A program made the translations under genes and the position numbers. Source: Arthrobacter alpinus (GTDB lineage: Bacteria > Actinomycetota > Actinomycetes > Actinomycetales > Micrococcaceae). From it: DNA of 64,000 bases. Below, one piece after another: positions 18,232 through 28,189 of this stretch. The first letter of the stretch is position 1. Every line of letters begins with the position of its first letter. The stretch covers positions 1,798,001-1,862,000 of the forward strand of contig NZ_CP012677.1 of assembly GCF_001294625.1 (NCBI RefSeq), read 5' to 3'. The notes beneath the pieces are model-generated. The model had not been told where the DNA came from, did not search any database, and saw nothing but the letters and a program-made list of their open reading frames with translations.

Positions 18232-19863
18232 CTAGGATTGGTGTGCAGTATCCCGGACATCATCACTGTCCACACCTCTGGATGGATTTGTTCGCGAACT
18301 ATCGCCGTTGAGTGAGAGCGTTGCAACCAGTCCCAGTGTTAGGAATCCTGCTGCGAAGAAAGCCGAATACTTCGTCCCGTTTGAAAAAGCCGTCCGTGCT
18401 GCTTCCGCCGAGGATTGGGTTGCGGGATCATTTTGTAGGCCTCTAATGGCTGCGCCAGAACTTTCCACCACTTCCGTGACAATTTTTTCACGTGTGGCAG
18501 CAGGCACATTGGCCTCTTTAAGCGAATTCCCCAATTGCACGGTGGCCGTGGTGAACAGGACCGTACCCAAGATCGCAATTCCCAAGGCCGAACCAATTTG
18601 GCGGGCTGTGCTTTGAGTACCGGATGCCTGCCCGCTTTTAGGTTGCGGCACGTCTTTGAGGACCACTCCTGTAAGTTGTGCTGTGGCCAGTCCGACGCCG
18701 ATCCCGTAGATGAAAAGGGCCGGGACCAGAAGAGTCCACGGTGTAGTTGAACTAATAAGAAATCCCAACATGGCCACGCCAGCAATTTCTAGCCCGATAC
18801 CCACCCGGACAATTGTTACCGCTGCGACCTTGTTCCCGAACGCGCCAGCGAAACCACTGGCGGCGAAGGAACCCACCGCAAGCGGAAGTAGCAACAATCC
18901 TGTTTGCAAGGCGGAAAAACCTAACACATTCTGAAGCCAAATCGGCAAGGACAAAATAATGCCGAACTCGCCCAAGCTGACAATCATCGCCGCAATATTG
19001 CCGTTGCGGAATGAGGGAATGGAGAAAAGACTGAAGTCCAGCATGGTGCTGGCACCCCGGTGTGCCCGTGCCCTTCCCCAGAGGATAAACAGTGAAGCCG
19101 AAAGTACGCTTATGGCAAAGGCTACCGGTACCGGGGAGAGTTTCAGCGGCCAGGTCCAAGCGCCCGCGGTCAACGAATTGTGTACTAGCCACCAACCATA
19201 GTTGCGCCCCTCGATCAGACCAAAGACTAAGGTGACGCTAGCTAGAACCGTCAGGAAAGCACCTGCACCATCGATACGCCTACTGGAAGCGGTATCACGT
19301 GATTCATCCACGACGATGACGGTTCCCACCACAATGATGATGCCCAAGGGAACGTTGATACCAAAGGCCCAGCGCCACGAATAAGCCGTGGTCAGCCAAC
19401 CGCCAAGCAATGGACCAAGTGCCGACATTCCGCCAATGGTCGAACCCCAGACAGCAAAAGCCACCGCCCTTTCTTTGCCGCGGAAGGTGGCGTTAATGAT
19501 CGAGAGCGTGGCGGGAAGGACCATCGCCCCACCTATGCCCTGCAAGATCCTTGATCCGATCAACAGGTTGCCGCTTTGACTAAGGGCGGCAAGTATAGAG
19601 GCGATGGCAAAGATGCTGACACCAAGGAGTAAGAGCCGACGGCGCCCGAACCGGTCCGCCAAGACACCAAAGACAAGAAGAAACGCGGCAAAGACAAGGG
19701 TGTAGGATTCCTGGATCCATTGCACTTGCGTGGAACTGGCCTTCAAATCATCCACGATTGAGGGGATAGCGACATTGACTATGGTGGAGTCAACAATAAT
19801 TAATGAAACGGCCAGACTGATGAAAATCAGCCCGAGCCATTTCCTTTTTAAGCTTGAAGCCAT
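18232..19863 (-). CDS. DHA2 family MFS efflux transporter
   Basis: The protein (543 aa from ATG 19863) has about 14 hydrophobic segments, the number typical of the DHA2 (EmrB/QacA) drug:H+ antiporter family. Motif A-like GVLADRFGRRRLLLLG and motif C-like GPLLGGWLTTAYSWRWAFGINVPLG are present. It probably exports drugs or organic cations. The start is set by AAAAGGAG 6 nt upstream of ATG 19863; an ATG at 19884 has no site. A palindromic operator overlaps the expected promoter, but no TetR or MarR gene is next to it. Confidence 0.9.
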   Translation of the reverse strand: MASSLKRKWLGLIFISLAVSLIIVDSTIVNVAIPSIVDDLKASSTQVQWIQESYTLVFAAFLLVFGVLADRFGRRRLLLLGVSIFAIASILAALSQSGNLLIGSRILQGIGGAMVLPATLSIINATFRGKERAVAFAVWGSTIGGMSALGPLLGGWLTTAYSWRWAFGINVPLGIIIVVGTVIVVDESRDTASSRRIDGAGAFLTVLASVTLVFGLIEGRNYGWWLVHNSLTAGAWTWPLKLSPVPVAFAISVLSASLFILWGRARAHRGASTMLDFSLFSIPSFRNGNIAAMIVSLGEFGIILSLPIWLQNVLGFSALQTGLLLLPLAVGSFAASGFAGAFGNKVAAVTIVRVGIGLEIAGVAMLGFLISSTTPWTLLVPALFIYGIGVGLATAQLTGVVLKDVPQPKSGQASGTQSTARQIGSALGIAILGTVLFTTATVQLGNSLKEANVPAATREKIVTEVVESSGAAIRGLQNDPATQSSAEAARTAFSNGTKYSAFFAAGFLTLGLVATLSLNGDSSRTNPSRGVDSDDVRDTAHQS

Positions 19864-19901
19864 CAGCTTGCTCCTTTTCATCACGACCAGAGAGTTAATA
19901 C

Positions 19902-19914
19902 TACGATAATCGTA
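19902..19914. promoter_or_regulatory. Palindromic operator upstream of the MFS gene
   Basis: TACGAT-A-ATCGTA is a perfect 6+1+6 palindrome, with further near-symmetric AATAC/GTATT flanks. It sits about 40 nt before the MFS start, where a TetR-family repressor would be expected to bind. The bound protein is unknown. Confidence 0.6.
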
Positions 19915-19985
19915 TTACTAACTCTTCGAAGTATCAATGAGATTCTGGCCGGCATCCCCCAACTGGCTGCAGTGAGCAGGTGGCA

Positions 19986-20032
19986 GCAAAAAGCCCCTGA
20001 CACAAACTTTTTCTAAAGTTTTCATCAGGGGC
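19986..20032 (-). terminator. Terminator after the DsbA-like gene
   Basis: The outer stem GCCCCTGA/TCAGGGGC (19993-20000 with 20025-20032) and inner stem AAACTTT/AAAGTTT are followed on the minus strand by five T (19988-19992). Confidence 0.85.
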
Positions 20033-20046
20033 AATCGAGATGGTGA

Positions 20047-20670
20047 CTACCCGAACTGGGGATCTTCGGTCCGGCTGCGCTTGATCTCGAAGAAATAGGG
20101 GAAGCTGGCAAGCGTAACCGTGGCGTCCCACAATTTCCCGGCTTCCTCGCCACGCGGGATGCGGGTGATGACGGGCCCGAAGAATGCCGTCCCGTTGAAG
20201 GCTACGATAGGCGTGCCAACATCCTGACCAACCTGGCCGATGCCGTCCTGGTGGCTGGTACGCAAGGCGGTGTCGTAGGCGTCGGTGCTGGCCGCCGCAG
20301 ACAGTTCGGCGGGCAGGCCCACCTCTGCAAGAGATTTGGCGATGACGTCGTCGAGGTCCTTGTTGGAGTGGTTGTGAATCTGGGTGCCCATGGCGTCGTA
20401 CAACTCTTTAATGACCTGCTGGCCGTGCTCCTGTGCGGCGGCGATAATCACGCGGACAGGCCCCAGAGCCTTGACCATGTGCTCCTTGTATTCTGCAGGT
20501 AGCTCGTCGTTGTTTTCGTTCAACACCGCAAGGCTCATGACATGCCAGTCGACCTTGATGTTGCGGACCTGCTCTACTTCGCCGATCCACCGCGAGGTCG
20601 CCCAGGCAAAGGGACAGATGGGGTCAAACCAAAAATCGGCTGTTTCAATGGCGGCAACATTTTCAGACAC
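20047..20670 (-). CDS. DsbA-like oxidoreductase, Rv2466c-type mycothiol-linked family
   Basis: The 207-aa cytoplasmic protein has a thioredoxin-like fold with a helical insertion. The active-site region is FWFDPICPFAWATSRW, with C19 followed by P-F-A22. The M. tuberculosis nitroreductase Rv2466c has CPWC here, so the resolving cysteine is replaced by alanine. Many actinobacterial relatives also carry CPFAW. A single-cysteine, mycothiol-dependent reductase or transferase is likely. The second half shows the DsbA-type cis-Pro loop GTPIVAFNG. It lies alone between clpX and the MFS gene. Confidence 0.88.
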   Translation of the reverse strand: MSENVAAIETADFWFDPICPFAWATSRWIGEVEQVRNIKVDWHVMSLAVLNENNDELPAEYKEHMVKALGPVRVIIAAAQEHGQQVIKELYDAMGTQIHNHSNKDLDDVIAKSLAEVGLPAELSAAASTDAYDTALRTSHQDGIGQVGQDVGTPIVAFNGTAFFGPVITRIPRGEEAGKLWDATVTLASFPYFFEIKRSRTEDPQFG

Positions 20671-20735
20671 AGGGATCTCCTTGATTGGCTTTCTCGAGCG
20701 GCGCGGATTACCCGCACATAGTGAACAACAGCGAA

Positions 20736-22022
20736 CTACGCCGACTTGTTCCGTCGTTTTGCGGCGACTTCGTGCGGGATCAGGCCCGGCTCGGATTTCT
20801 TGTTGACTGTGTCCGCGGTGATGACCACCGTGGCGATGTCCTCGCGGCTGGGCAGCTCAAACATGACGGGCTGTAGCACTTCCTCCAGGATGGCACGCAG
20901 GCCCCGGGCCCCGGTGCCGCGTGCCAGGGCCTGGTCGGCGATGGCCTCCAGCGCCCCGTCATCGAACTCAAGGTCGACGCCGTCGAGCACGAACATCTTT
21001 TGGTACTGCTTGATCAGGGCGTTCTTCGGTTCGGTCAGGATCTGTATAAGAGAGGTGCGATCCAGCTGGGTGACTGTTGTGATGATGGGGAGCCTGCCGA
21101 TGAACTCCGGGATCAAGCCAAACTTGAGCAGGTCCTCGGGCATGACGTCGGCATAGCTTGCCTCTGCCTTCTTCAAGGAACTTAAGGGGGCCCCGAAGCC
21201 GATGCCCTTTTTGCCCGCCCGAGAACTGATGATCTCTTCAAGTCCGGCAAAGGCCCCGGCGACAATGAAGAGCACATTGGTGGTGTCGATCTGGATGAAT
21301 TCCTGGTGCGGGTGCTTGCGCCCGCCCTGCGGCGGCACCGAGGCCACAGTACCTTCCAAAATCTTCAGCAGCGCTTGCTGCACACCCTCCCCGGAGACGT
21401 CACGGGTGATGGAGGGGTTCTCGGACTTGCGCGAAATCTTGTCGATCTCATCGATGTAGATGATGCCCTGCTCGGCCTTCTTCACGTCGAAGTCGGCTGC
21501 CTGGATGAGCTTGAGGAGGATGTTCTCGACGTCCTCGCCCACGTAGCCGGCTTCCGTGAGCGCCGTGGCGTCGGCAACGGCGAAGGGGACGTTCAGCCGG
21601 CGTGCCAGGGTTTGCGCCAGGTAGGTCTTGCCGCAGCCGGTGGGGCCGACCAGTAAAATATTGGACTTAGCGATCTCCACGTCGTCGTGGATGCCCCCGA
21701 CCAGCGTATTGGATTTGAGCGCATGGCCGGATTGGATGCGCTTGTAATGGTTGTAGACGGCGACGGCGAGCGAGCGTTTGGCCGGTTCCTGGCCGATGAC
21801 ATACTCCTGCAGGAAATCAAAGATCTCCCGCGGTTTGGGCAGTTCAAACGCATCCAGGTCGGCCACTTCGGCCAGTTCCTCGTCAATGATCTCGTTGCAC
21901 AGTTCAATGCATTCGTCGCAGATGTACACGCCGGGTCCGGCAATGAGCTTGCGAACTTGCTTCTGACTTTTGCCACAGAAGGAACACTTCAGCAGATCGG
22001 TGCTTTCGCCCATCCTGGCCAT
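20736..22022 (-). CDS. clpX: ATP-dependent Clp protease ATP-binding subunit ClpX
   Basis: The protein (428 aa from ATG 22022) has the N-terminal C4 zinc-binding domain (C13, C16, C35, C38), the Walker [16 protein letters not shown], Walker B IIYIDEID, and the sensor and pore segments of a Clp/Hsp100 AAA+ unfoldase. It unfolds tagged substrates and feeds them to ClpP. AAGGAC lies just upstream of the chosen ATG; the more upstream ATG lacks a site. clpP2 and clpP1 lie 5' of it on the same strand, with a gap of about 180 nt before clpX. Confidence 0.97.
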   Translation of the reverse strand: MARMGESTDLLKCSFCGKSQKQVRKLIAGPGVYICDECIELCNEIIDEELAEVADLDAFELPKPREIFDFLQEYVIGQEPAKRSLAVAVYNHYKRIQSGHALKSNTLVGGIHDDVEIAKSNILLVGPTGCGKTYLAQTLARRLNVPFAVADATALTEAGYVGEDVENILLKLIQAADFDVKKAEQGIIYIDEIDKISRKSENPSITRDVSGEGVQQALLKILEGTVASVPPQGGRKHPHQEFIQIDTTNVLFIVAGAFAGLEEIISSRAGKKGIGFGAPLSSLKKAEASYADVMPEDLLKFGLIPEFIGRLPIITTVTQLDRTSLIQILTEPKNALIKQYQKMFVLDGVDLEFDDGALEAIADQALARGTGARGLRAILEEVLQPVMFELPSREDIATVVITADTVNKKSEPGLIPHEVAAKRRNKSA

Positions 22023-22204
22023 GCGGGTGTCCTTCCGTAAACGGCACTGGCCTGGGGCCGAACCATTCATACTTACCGTGCAAGGCAGCGAAAGCTGCCG
22101 TGCCTTGATCTATGCTTCCACTCTAAGCCACGCCACTGACATTGACAGGAAAGCAAACGCCGGGGCGAGGCAAAACTACCCTGCCCCGACGTCCGAAAAG
22201 GGCA

Positions 22205-22879
22205 CTAGCGTGTGATGGACTGTGCCTTCATCTTGCGCGGCGCCAACACTTCATCGATTAGGCCATACTCCTTGGCCTGTGCCGCCGTGAGGATGTTGTC
22301 ACGCTCAATGTCATTGCTGACCTGCTCAGGCGTGCGCCCGGACAGGTCTGCCAGGGTGTTCTCCAGCCATTCACGCATACGCATGACCTCGTTGGCCTGG
22401 ATCTCCAAGTCGGAGGCCTGGCCTCCCTGGCCGCCGGAGAGTGCCGGCTGGTGGATCAGCACACGGGCATTGGGCAGTGCCAGTCGCTTGCCGGGGGCAC
22501 CGGCGGCGAGCAGTACGGCTGCTGCGCTGGCGGCCTGACCCAGGCAGACCGTCTGGATTTCCGGGCGAATGAACTGCATGGTGTCATAGATGGCCGTCAT
22601 GGCCGTGAACGAACCGCCGGGTGAGTTGATGTACAAGGTGATGTCGCGGTCGGTGTCGTCGGCCTCAAGGACCAGCAGCTGTGCCATCACGTCGTCCGCG
22701 GAGGCGTCGTCAACCTGGACACCCAGGAAGATGATGCGGTCCTCGAACAGCTTCGTGTACGGGTCCTGACGCTTGAAACCGTACGGGGTACGTTCCTCGA
22801 ACTGGGGAAGGACATAGCGGCTGGAGGGGAGATTGCCGGCAGTTTGGCCGAACGCTGTGCTGCCAAAGTTGTAAGTCAT
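22205..22879 (-). CDS. clpP2: ATP-dependent Clp protease proteolytic subunit ClpP2
   Basis: The 224-aa serine peptidase has the catalytic Ser118 in [11 protein letters not shown] and His143 in LIHQP, with an Asp expected further on. An extended N-terminus (residues 1-45) is typical of ClpP2. It lies 34 nt downstream of clpP1. In actinobacteria the active protease is a mixed ClpP1P2 double ring, so both genes are probably co-expressed. Gene symbol by position (second of the pair). Confidence 0.95.
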   Translation of the reverse strand: MTYNFGSTAFGQTAGNLPSSRYVLPQFEERTPYGFKRQDPYTKLFEDRIIFLGVQVDDASADDVMAQLLVLEADDTDRDITLYINSPGGSFTAMTAIYDTMQFIRPEIQTVCLGQAASAAAVLLAAGAPGKRLALPNARVLIHQPALSGGQGGQASDLEIQANEVMRMREWLENTLADLSGRTPEQVSNDIERDNILTAAQAKEYGLIDEVLAPRKMKAQSITR

Positions 22880-22912
22880 GGTCTTTGCTCCTGAAATTTT
22901 TTTCTTCGGCGT

Positions 22913-23533
22913 TTACTTGGCGTTGGTTCCGCCGCCACCGGCGACGGTGCCTGCGTGACGGGCGATCTTGTCGAAGAAGCCGTATTCCAGCGCTTCCTCG
23001 GCTGTGAACCACTTGTCACGGTCGTTGTCCTTGAGGATCTTCTCCACAGTCTGACCGGTTTGCTCGGCCGTCAATTCCGCCATGACCTTCTTCATGTGCA
23101 GGATCAGCTCGGCCTGGATCTTGATGTCCGACGCCGTTCCTCCAATGCCGCCTGAGGGCTGGTGCATGAGGATGCGTGCGTTGGGCGTGGCGTACCGCTT
23201 GCCCTTGGTGCCCGAGGACAGCAGGAACTGGCCCATAGACGCTGCCAGGCCGGTGGCGACCGTGACGACGTCGTTCGGGATGAACTCCATGGTGTCGTAG
23301 ATGGCCATGCCTGCTGTCACCGATCCGCCGGGAGAGTTGATGTACAGGTAGATGTCCTTGTCGGGATCCTCTGCCGAGAGCAGCAACAGCTGAGAGCAGA
23401 TCAAGTTGGCGTTGTCATCGCGAACTTCCGAACCCAACCAAATGATGCGTTCTTTGAGCAGGCGGTTGTAAATGTACTGGTCCGAGCCGGACGGATCTGC
23501 GCCGGCCATCGTCGGTGTGGTGTGCTGTGCCAT
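22913..23533 (-). CDS. clpP1: ATP-dependent Clp protease proteolytic subunit ClpP1
   Basis: The protein (206 aa from ATG 23533) carries Ser99 in [12 protein letters not shown] and His124 in LMHQPSGG, the ClpP catalytic pair, and the [12 protein letters not shown] substrate-groove segment. GAAGGAGAGG precedes the ATG, which sets this start over a GTG/ATG further upstream. It pairs with ClpP2 just downstream to form the ClpP1P2 peptidase that works with ClpX. Confidence 0.95.
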   Translation of the reverse strand: MAQHTTPTMAGADPSGSDQYIYNRLLKERIIWLGSEVRDDNANLICSQLLLLSAEDPDKDIYLYINSPGGSVTAGMAIYDTMEFIPNDVVTVATGLAASMGQFLLSSGTKGKRYATPNARILMHQPSGGIGGTASDIKIQAELILHMKKVMAELTAEQTGQTVEKILKDNDRDKWFTAEEALEYGFFDKIARHAGTVAGGGGTNAK

Positions 23534-23725
23534 GGTGGACTTACCTCTCCTTCGTGCGATCCGTTGGACCATAACCGTGACTGGCAAATACCCTCACGCC
23601 CGGCCCACTCCGGGTCATCACTAATCTTCACTACTTGGACAGTAGCCGTTATTGGCCCCGAATTGTTTCCCAAAAGCGCACTGTTCGCTGACGGCGCACG
23701 ATTCCCACAGCCGCGCCAAAGGGCA

Positions 23726-23771
23726 CAAAAATGCCGTTGCCGGCTCCTTGAAAAGGAATCGGCAACGGCAT
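23726..23771 (-). terminator. Terminator after tig
   Basis: Twelve-nt arms ATGCCGTTGCCG / CGGCAACGGCAT (23731-23742 with 23760-23771) are followed on the minus strand by a run of T (23727-23731). It separates tig from clpP1. Confidence 0.88.
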
Positions 23772-23813
23772 GAGTGAAAAGCGTTCCCTAGGTGGGAATT
23801 CTGGTTCGGAGAA

Positions 23814-25187
23814 CTAGATCCGGGCCTCGCCCGGATCGACGACGGCGGTGGGCTCGATGGCCTCGTCGTCGGCAACGATCTCTTCTTCTTCTTCGGAAGC
23901 CACGGAGACGAAGTCGGTCAGATCGACGATCTCGCCGTTGGTGTCCTTGACAACAGCCTTGGCCAGAACCGCGGCCAGTGCCTTGCGACGTCGAACTTCG
24001 CCAACGATCATGTTGACCTGGCCCGAGGAATCGAGCATCTGGGCGAACTGGTTCGGGTCCATGCCGTACTGGCTGGCGGAGGAGACGATGTAGTCGATCA
24101 GCTCGGCCTGGCTGACACCGACTTCTTCCTTCTCGGCGACAGCGTCGAGGACGATCTCGTTGCGGAACGCCTTTTCGGTGTTTTCCTTGATCTCCGCGCG
24201 GTGCTCTTCGGTGTCGTGCTCCTCGGTGCCGTGGGCGTTCTCCGGCTTGAAGTGCTGCTCGAGCTGCTCGGCAATGACCGATTCCGGAACCGGGACCTCG
24301 ACGAGGGCAAGGAGCTTCTCCAAAACCTTGTCGCGGGCTTCAACGCCCTGATCCATGATCTTGGAATCGGCTGCCTGCTTGGCCAGATCTTCCTTCAACT
24401 CCGCGATGGTGTCGAATTCGGAAGCGAGCTGGGCGAAGTCGTCGTTTGCCTCGGGCAGTTCGCGAACCTTGACCGCGGTGACCTTAACGTTGACCTGCGC
24501 GTCCTGGCCAGCGTGCTCGCCTCCGGCCAGCTTGGTCTCAAAGATTGCTTCCTCGCCGGCGGACAGGCCGGTTGCCGCCTCATCCAGGCCATCGAGCATG
24601 TTGCCCGCACCGATCTGGTAGGAGAGGTCGGACGCGGAGTCAACCTCTGTGCCGTCGATGGTGGCGGTGATGTTGATGGTGAGGAAGTCTCCCTCGGCAG
24701 CCGGGCGGTCCTCAGCCTTCAGCGTGCCGAAACGGCCGCGCAGCTCATCAAGGGCCGTCTCGGTGTCGGCGTCGGATGCCTCAGCGGCTTCAACCTCGAC
24801 CTCGATACCCTCGTACTCGGGAAGTTCGATCTCCGGGCGAATGTCCAGCTCGACGTGGAACTTCAGTTCGCCGTCAGTGGCCGTGGGGTCCGGAACCTCG
24901 GTGATTTCAACCTCGGGACGGCTCAACGGGCTCAGCTTGTTCTCAACAACGGCTTCCTGGTACCAGCCGTTGAGGCCTTCGTTGATGGCCGTTTCCAGAA
25001 CGTAGCCGCGGCCAACCTTCTGATCGATCATCCGGTTGGGAACTTTGCCCTTACGGAAACCAGGCACCTGCACCTGTGTGGCAATCGTCTTATAAGCCTC
25101 CGCAATGCTGGGCTTCAATTCCTCAAAGGAAACCTCAACGTTGAGCTTTACCCGAGTGGGCGTGAGGTTTTCGACAGCGCTCTTCAC
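23814..25187 (-). CDS. tig: Trigger factor (peptidyl-prolyl isomerase chaperone)
   Basis: The protein (457 aa) starts at GTG 25187, with CAGGAG 9 nt upstream; a longer frame would run through tRNA-Pro and is rejected. Domains are: an N-terminal ribosome-binding domain with [13 protein letters not shown] (the GFRxGxxP signature), a middle FKBP-type PPIase domain ([19 protein letters not shown]), and a helical C-terminal chaperone domain. The extreme C-terminus is acidic ([16 protein letters not shown]). It binds nascent chains at the ribosome exit. Confidence 0.96.
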   Translation of the reverse strand: MKSAVENLTPTRVKLNVEVSFEELKPSIAEAYKTIATQVQVPGFRKGKVPNRMIDQKVGRGYVLETAINEGLNGWYQEAVVENKLSPLSRPEVEITEVPDPTATDGELKFHVELDIRPEIELPEYEGIEVEVEAAEASDADTETALDELRGRFGTLKAEDRPAAEGDFLTINITATIDGTEVDSASDLSYQIGAGNMLDGLDEAATGLSAGEEAIFETKLAGGEHAGQDAQVNVKVTAVKVRELPEANDDFAQLASEFDTIAELKEDLAKQAADSKIMDQGVEARDKVLEKLLALVEVPVPESVIAEQLEQHFKPENAHGTEEHDTEEHRAEIKENTEKAFRNEIVLDAVAEKEEVGVSQAELIDYIVSSASQYGMDPNQFAQMLDSSGQVNMIVGEVRRRKALAAVLAKAVVKDTNGEIVDLTDFVSVASEEEEEIVADDEAIEPTAVVDPGEARI

Positions 25188-25275
25188 AGCGTGGTACTCC
25201 TGATGGTCTGTTGATGGATTTATAGGCCCAGCACAGGGGCAGTCACTGACCAAACGTGAACCGGATAATGCTGAG

Positions 25276-25348
25276 TCGGGGCGACAGGACTCGAACCTGC
25301 GATTTCCTGCTCCCAAAGCAGGCGCGCTAGCCACTACGCTACGCCCCG
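25276..25348 (-). tRNA. tRNA-Pro (TGG)
   Basis: The minus strand folds as a cloverleaf: acceptor CGGGGCG/CGCCCCG, D arm GCG...CGC, anticodon arm CCTGC-TTTGGGA-GCAGG with anticodon TGG, and T arm GCAGG-TTCGAGT-CCTGT. CCA is not encoded. It lies between tig and tRNA-Gly. Confidence 0.96.
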
Positions 25349-25498
25349 TAGTTGCCCGGAACAGTCTACGGGCAAAAGTTCCCAGATGCACAATTGAGGA
25401 TTCGACCAGCTGCGAGGTGGAAGCTTTTCGCACCGATTTGCCCCCGCCCGTTGGCGTTGCTATTATCGAGGAGTTGTTCGGCTAGAAGCCGAGATGAC

Positions 25499-25569
25499 GG
25501 GGGCGTAGCTTAATGGTAAAGCCTTAGTTTTCCAAACTAATGACGCGGGTTCGATTCCCGTCGCCCCCT
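25499..25569 (+). tRNA. tRNA-Gly (TCC)
   Basis: A cloverleaf with acceptor GGGGGCG/CGCCCCC, anticodon arm TTAGT-TTTCCAA-ACTAA (anticodon TCC) and T arm GCGGG-TTCGATT-CCCGT. CCA is not encoded. A bidirectional terminator follows 11 nt later. Confidence 0.96.
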
Positions 25570-25580
25570 CCCTATATGAG

Positions 25581-25610
25581 AAAAACCCCGGTCTCGCGAC
25601 CGGGGTTTTT
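25581..25610. terminator. Bidirectional terminator between tRNA-Gly and Nei gene
   Basis: A perfect 13-bp stem AAAAACCCCGGTC/GACCGGGGTTTTT with a TCGC loop. The A- and T-runs on both sides let it serve the tRNA on the plus strand and the glycosylase gene on the minus strand. Confidence 0.92.
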
Positions 25611-25626
25611 CGTTTAACGCCGATGG

Positions 25627-26604
25627 TTAGCCACCTTGGCAGCCGGGGCACCAATACAATTTCCGGCCCGCCAATTCCGCCATGGCAACTGCCGTGCCAC
25701 AGTGCCGGCACGGCCGCCCCTCACGCTTGTAGACATAGTGAGCGTCCTCCACGGGGACTTCCTTGTTGGGGTTGGTGCCGGCACGGTTCGACGCCGTTCC
25801 CAGGTACCGAGCATCGTCCGGCCGTCCGCAGACAAAGCCAACAGCGATCCCGAGTCCCGAGGGCCTGTCATCGAGTTCGGTGGTGATGATGCGGCCGTCG
25901 CGCACGCCGTCAGCCATGACCGCGGCAATGTCCTCCCACAAAGCACAGGCCCGATCTTGTGACAGGGCCTTGCCTGGCAGCATCGGATCAAGACCGAGCC
26001 GGAACAGCACTTCGGCCCGGTAGACGTTGCCCACGCCGGCCAAGACTTCTTGTTTCATCAGCTGCTGGCCGATGCCAGTGGCGCTTTTGCGGATGCGGCG
26101 AACAAACTCGTCCCGATCGCCGGGGAGGTTGTTCAAGGGATCCGGGCCCAGCTTGCCCCGCACTGCCGCAGCTTCCTGGTGTGTGAGCACCTCACAGGCT
26201 GTGGGGCCGCGCAGATCGGCCCAGCCGTGGTCGGAGACCAGCCTGACCCGCACGGCCCCCTTCGGTTCCGGCGGGCCGGTTTCAGCCCACGCGCCGGATT
26301 CGCCGGATAGCTCCTGCTCGCCGATTCTTCGCGGGGCGCCGATGCTGGAGGCGCCGGTAAAGGTTGCGTCCCCGCCAAAGTCCCAGGCTCCGTAAAGGCC
26401 AAGGTGCACGCGCATCACCCGGTCCCCGGAGAAGGACAGGAACAGTTGCTTGCCGTGCGCATGTGCGCGCTTCAAAACGTGCCCGTCAACCAGCAAAGCT
26501 CCAGCAGTGAACTTGCCCTGCGGACTGGACACGGCCAGCACCGCCCCGCCAAAGACGTCGTTGAACTGGCGGGCTAGGCGGTGAACGGAATGACCCTCAG
26601 GCAT
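25627..26604 (-). CDS. Fpg/Nei family DNA glycosylase-lyase
   Basis: The 325-aa protein begins MPEGHSVHRLARQF; the Pro after Met and the next Glu are the catalytic pair of this base-excision repair family. The internal H2TH region is near AGVGNVYRAEVLFRLGLDP, and the C-terminal zinc finger has CRHCG and YWCPGCQ. The MPEGHS start points to the endonuclease VIII (Nei2) branch rather than Fpg. It removes oxidised pyrimidines and nicks the abasic site. It lies just upstream of rpiB on the opposite side of the terminator from tRNA-Gly. Confidence 0.93.
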   Translation of the reverse strand: MPEGHSVHRLARQFNDVFGGAVLAVSSPQGKFTAGALLVDGHVLKRAHAHGKQLFLSFSGDRVMRVHLGLYGAWDFGGDATFTGASSIGAPRRIGEQELSGESGAWAETGPPEPKGAVRVRLVSDHGWADLRGPTACEVLTHQEAAAVRGKLGPDPLNNLPGDRDEFVRRIRKSATGIGQQLMKQEVLAGVGNVYRAEVLFRLGLDPMLPGKALSQDRACALWEDIAAVMADGVRDGRIITTELDDRPSGLGIAVGFVCGRPDDARYLGTASNRAGTNPNKEVPVEDAHYVYKREGRPCRHCGTAVAMAELAGRKLYWCPGCQGG

Positions 26605-26651
26605 AGGTTTTCCCGGTCCCGCGGCGGGGCATTCCCCGGCGAGAGGCCACG

Positions 26652-27125
26652 TTAGTCGACGACCTCGCCGGTGGTCTCATACGTGGCGATCTTGCCAATG
26701 CGGCGCACATGGCGCTCGGCGTTGCTAAACGGCTCGCCCAGGAACGCCTCGATGATCTCGGTGGCCTCGGCAACGCTGTGCTGGCGGCCTCCGACGGCCA
26801 CCACGTTGGCGTCGTTGTGCTCGCGGGCCAGCTTGGCGGTGGAGAGGTTCCAGGCCAAGGCCGCGCGGACGCCCTTGACCTTGTTGGCGGCAATCTGCTC
26901 GCCGTTGCCGGAACCGCCGAGCACAATACCGAGTGCGTCGACACCGGCGGCCTGGTCGGCCACCACTGCCAGGGCGGCGTTGATGCAGAAGGAAGGGTAG
27001 TCGTCTTCGGCGTCGTAATTCTTGGGACCGTGGTCGAGCATCTCGTAGCCCTTGGCGGCCAACTCGGTGATCAGGTGGGCGCTGAGCTCCATGCCGGCAT
27101 GGTCGGTTGCGATGTGAACGCGCAT
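26652..27125 (-). CDS. rpiB: Ribose-5-phosphate isomerase B
   Basis: The 157-aa protein interconverts ribose 5-phosphate and ribulose 5-phosphate. It starts MRVHIATDHAGMELS and carries GSGNGEQIAANKVKGVRAAL. The cysteine used by E. coli RpiB is absent; the Glu in GNGEQ is at the position of the catalytic base in the M. tuberculosis enzyme. It lies 47 nt upstream of the Nei gene on the same strand, so co-transcription is likely. Confidence 0.95.
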   Translation of the reverse strand: MRVHIATDHAGMELSAHLITELAAKGYEMLDHGPKNYDAEDDYPSFCINAALAVVADQAAGVDALGIVLGGSGNGEQIAANKVKGVRAALAWNLSTAKLAREHNDANVVAVGGRQHSVAEATEIIEAFLGEPFSNAERHVRRIGKIATYETTGEVVD

Positions 27126-27196
27126 GAGGATTCTTTCTTCTCGGTTTTCAGTACTGCTTCAAGCCTACCCATGACGGCGGTGTGCCATGGCCGCCG

Positions 27197-28189
27197 CTAA
27201 CGGTCCTGCTGCGCCTTCCCGGCCCTGCGGTTCAGGATCGCGGCCATCTCATCGGCAACGTCCAGGTTGGGCGCGCTCACAACAAGTCTGCCTCCGCCGC
27301 TTTGCCGAAGTACGACGGCGGCCCCCGAGTGGGTGAGGAAGCTGGCGGATCCGCTGTGCTTGCGAAGGCCCCAACCCCCATAGTCCTTGGCGACGATGTC
27401 CAGGGACACTGCCGCCTGGACCTCCTCGCACGGGGCGACGAGGACGGCAATGACACCGGATATTTTCACTGTCAGCTGGCGGCGATCAACCTGGACGGTT
27501 GCGCACAGCGTGGCAATCACCAGCAGTGCAACACCCACGGTGGCTAGAAGGAGCCATGGTGTAAGAAGTGTCAGCAATGCCCCTGGCAAGAGGGCTGCGA
27601 GCAAGATCATCATGATGACCGAACTGCGCGGATGGATGACATAGGCCATCCGGTCATTGACGGCGTCGGGGTCCGCCGCGGCTTCCAGGGCCCGGATCAG
27701 TGCCGTGTCATCGGCGGCACCCCATTGCTCGTCAGGCTTGAATGTCAGCGACAGCACCAGCCCCATGGCAACTGCCAGCCCGCAGCCCATGAGCAGCACA
27801 TAGCCATCCACCCGCAATGGCACCAAGTCCCCCCGGCCGGCCTGCCCCAACAAGGTGGCCACGAAGAGTGTGAAGGCCGACAATTGCAAGGTCATGGCCG
27901 TGCCGAGTAGGACCCTGCGAAGCGTACGTGGCACGGTGGTGCGGGCGCCTTGGCTGCCTATCCCTGCCCCGAGCACCACAATTCCGGCCACCCCCACCGC
28001 CAAGAAGCTGGGCAGGGAAACAGGGTTGCCACCCCACGGCAGCACCATGGAGCCGTGCTGGTGCCCCACAAGGAACGCGCCAGCCACCAGTGCCGCGGAG
28101 AGTAGTCCCGGGAAGATCAGGGCAAAGCGTAACGCCCGGACGTCAATGTTCGGTTTGCCTTCGGTGCCGTGACCGCGCTTGGATGCCAT
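27197..28189 (-). CDS. Hypothetical multi-pass membrane protein
   Basis: I do not recognise this 330-aa protein. It has about six hydrophobic segments: four before residue 150 (near 22-42, 60-80, 93-115, 128-150) and two near 193-235. A soluble C-terminal domain follows, with HSGSASFLTHSGAAVVLRQSG and a final dibasic tail. The layout resembles conserved actinobacterial PH-like or DUF membrane proteins, but no family is certain. The stop lies 71 nt from rpiB on the same strand. The gene is divergent from pepN. Confidence 0.7.
   Translation of the reverse strand: MASKRGHGTEGKPNIDVRALRFALIFPGLLSAALVAGAFLVGHQHGSMVLPWGGNPVSLPSFLAVGVAGIVVLGAGIGSQGARTTVPRTLRRVLLGTAMTLQLSAFTLFVATLLGQAGRGDLVPLRVDGYVLLMGCGLAVAMGLVLSLTFKPDEQWGAADDTALIRALEAAADPDAVNDRMAYVIHPRSSVIMMILLAALLPGALLTLLTPWLLLATVGVALLVIATLCATVQVDRRQLTVKISGVIAVLVAPCEEVQAAVSLDIVAKDYGGWGLRKHSGSASFLTHSGAAVVLRQSGGGRLVVSAPNLDVADEMAAILNRRAGKAQQDR

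Noticed and set aside
25188..25433. N-terminal extension of trigger factor to an upstream ATG
   Set aside because: The extension runs through tRNA-Pro (25276-25348) and has no homology; GTG 25187 has a good ribosome site.
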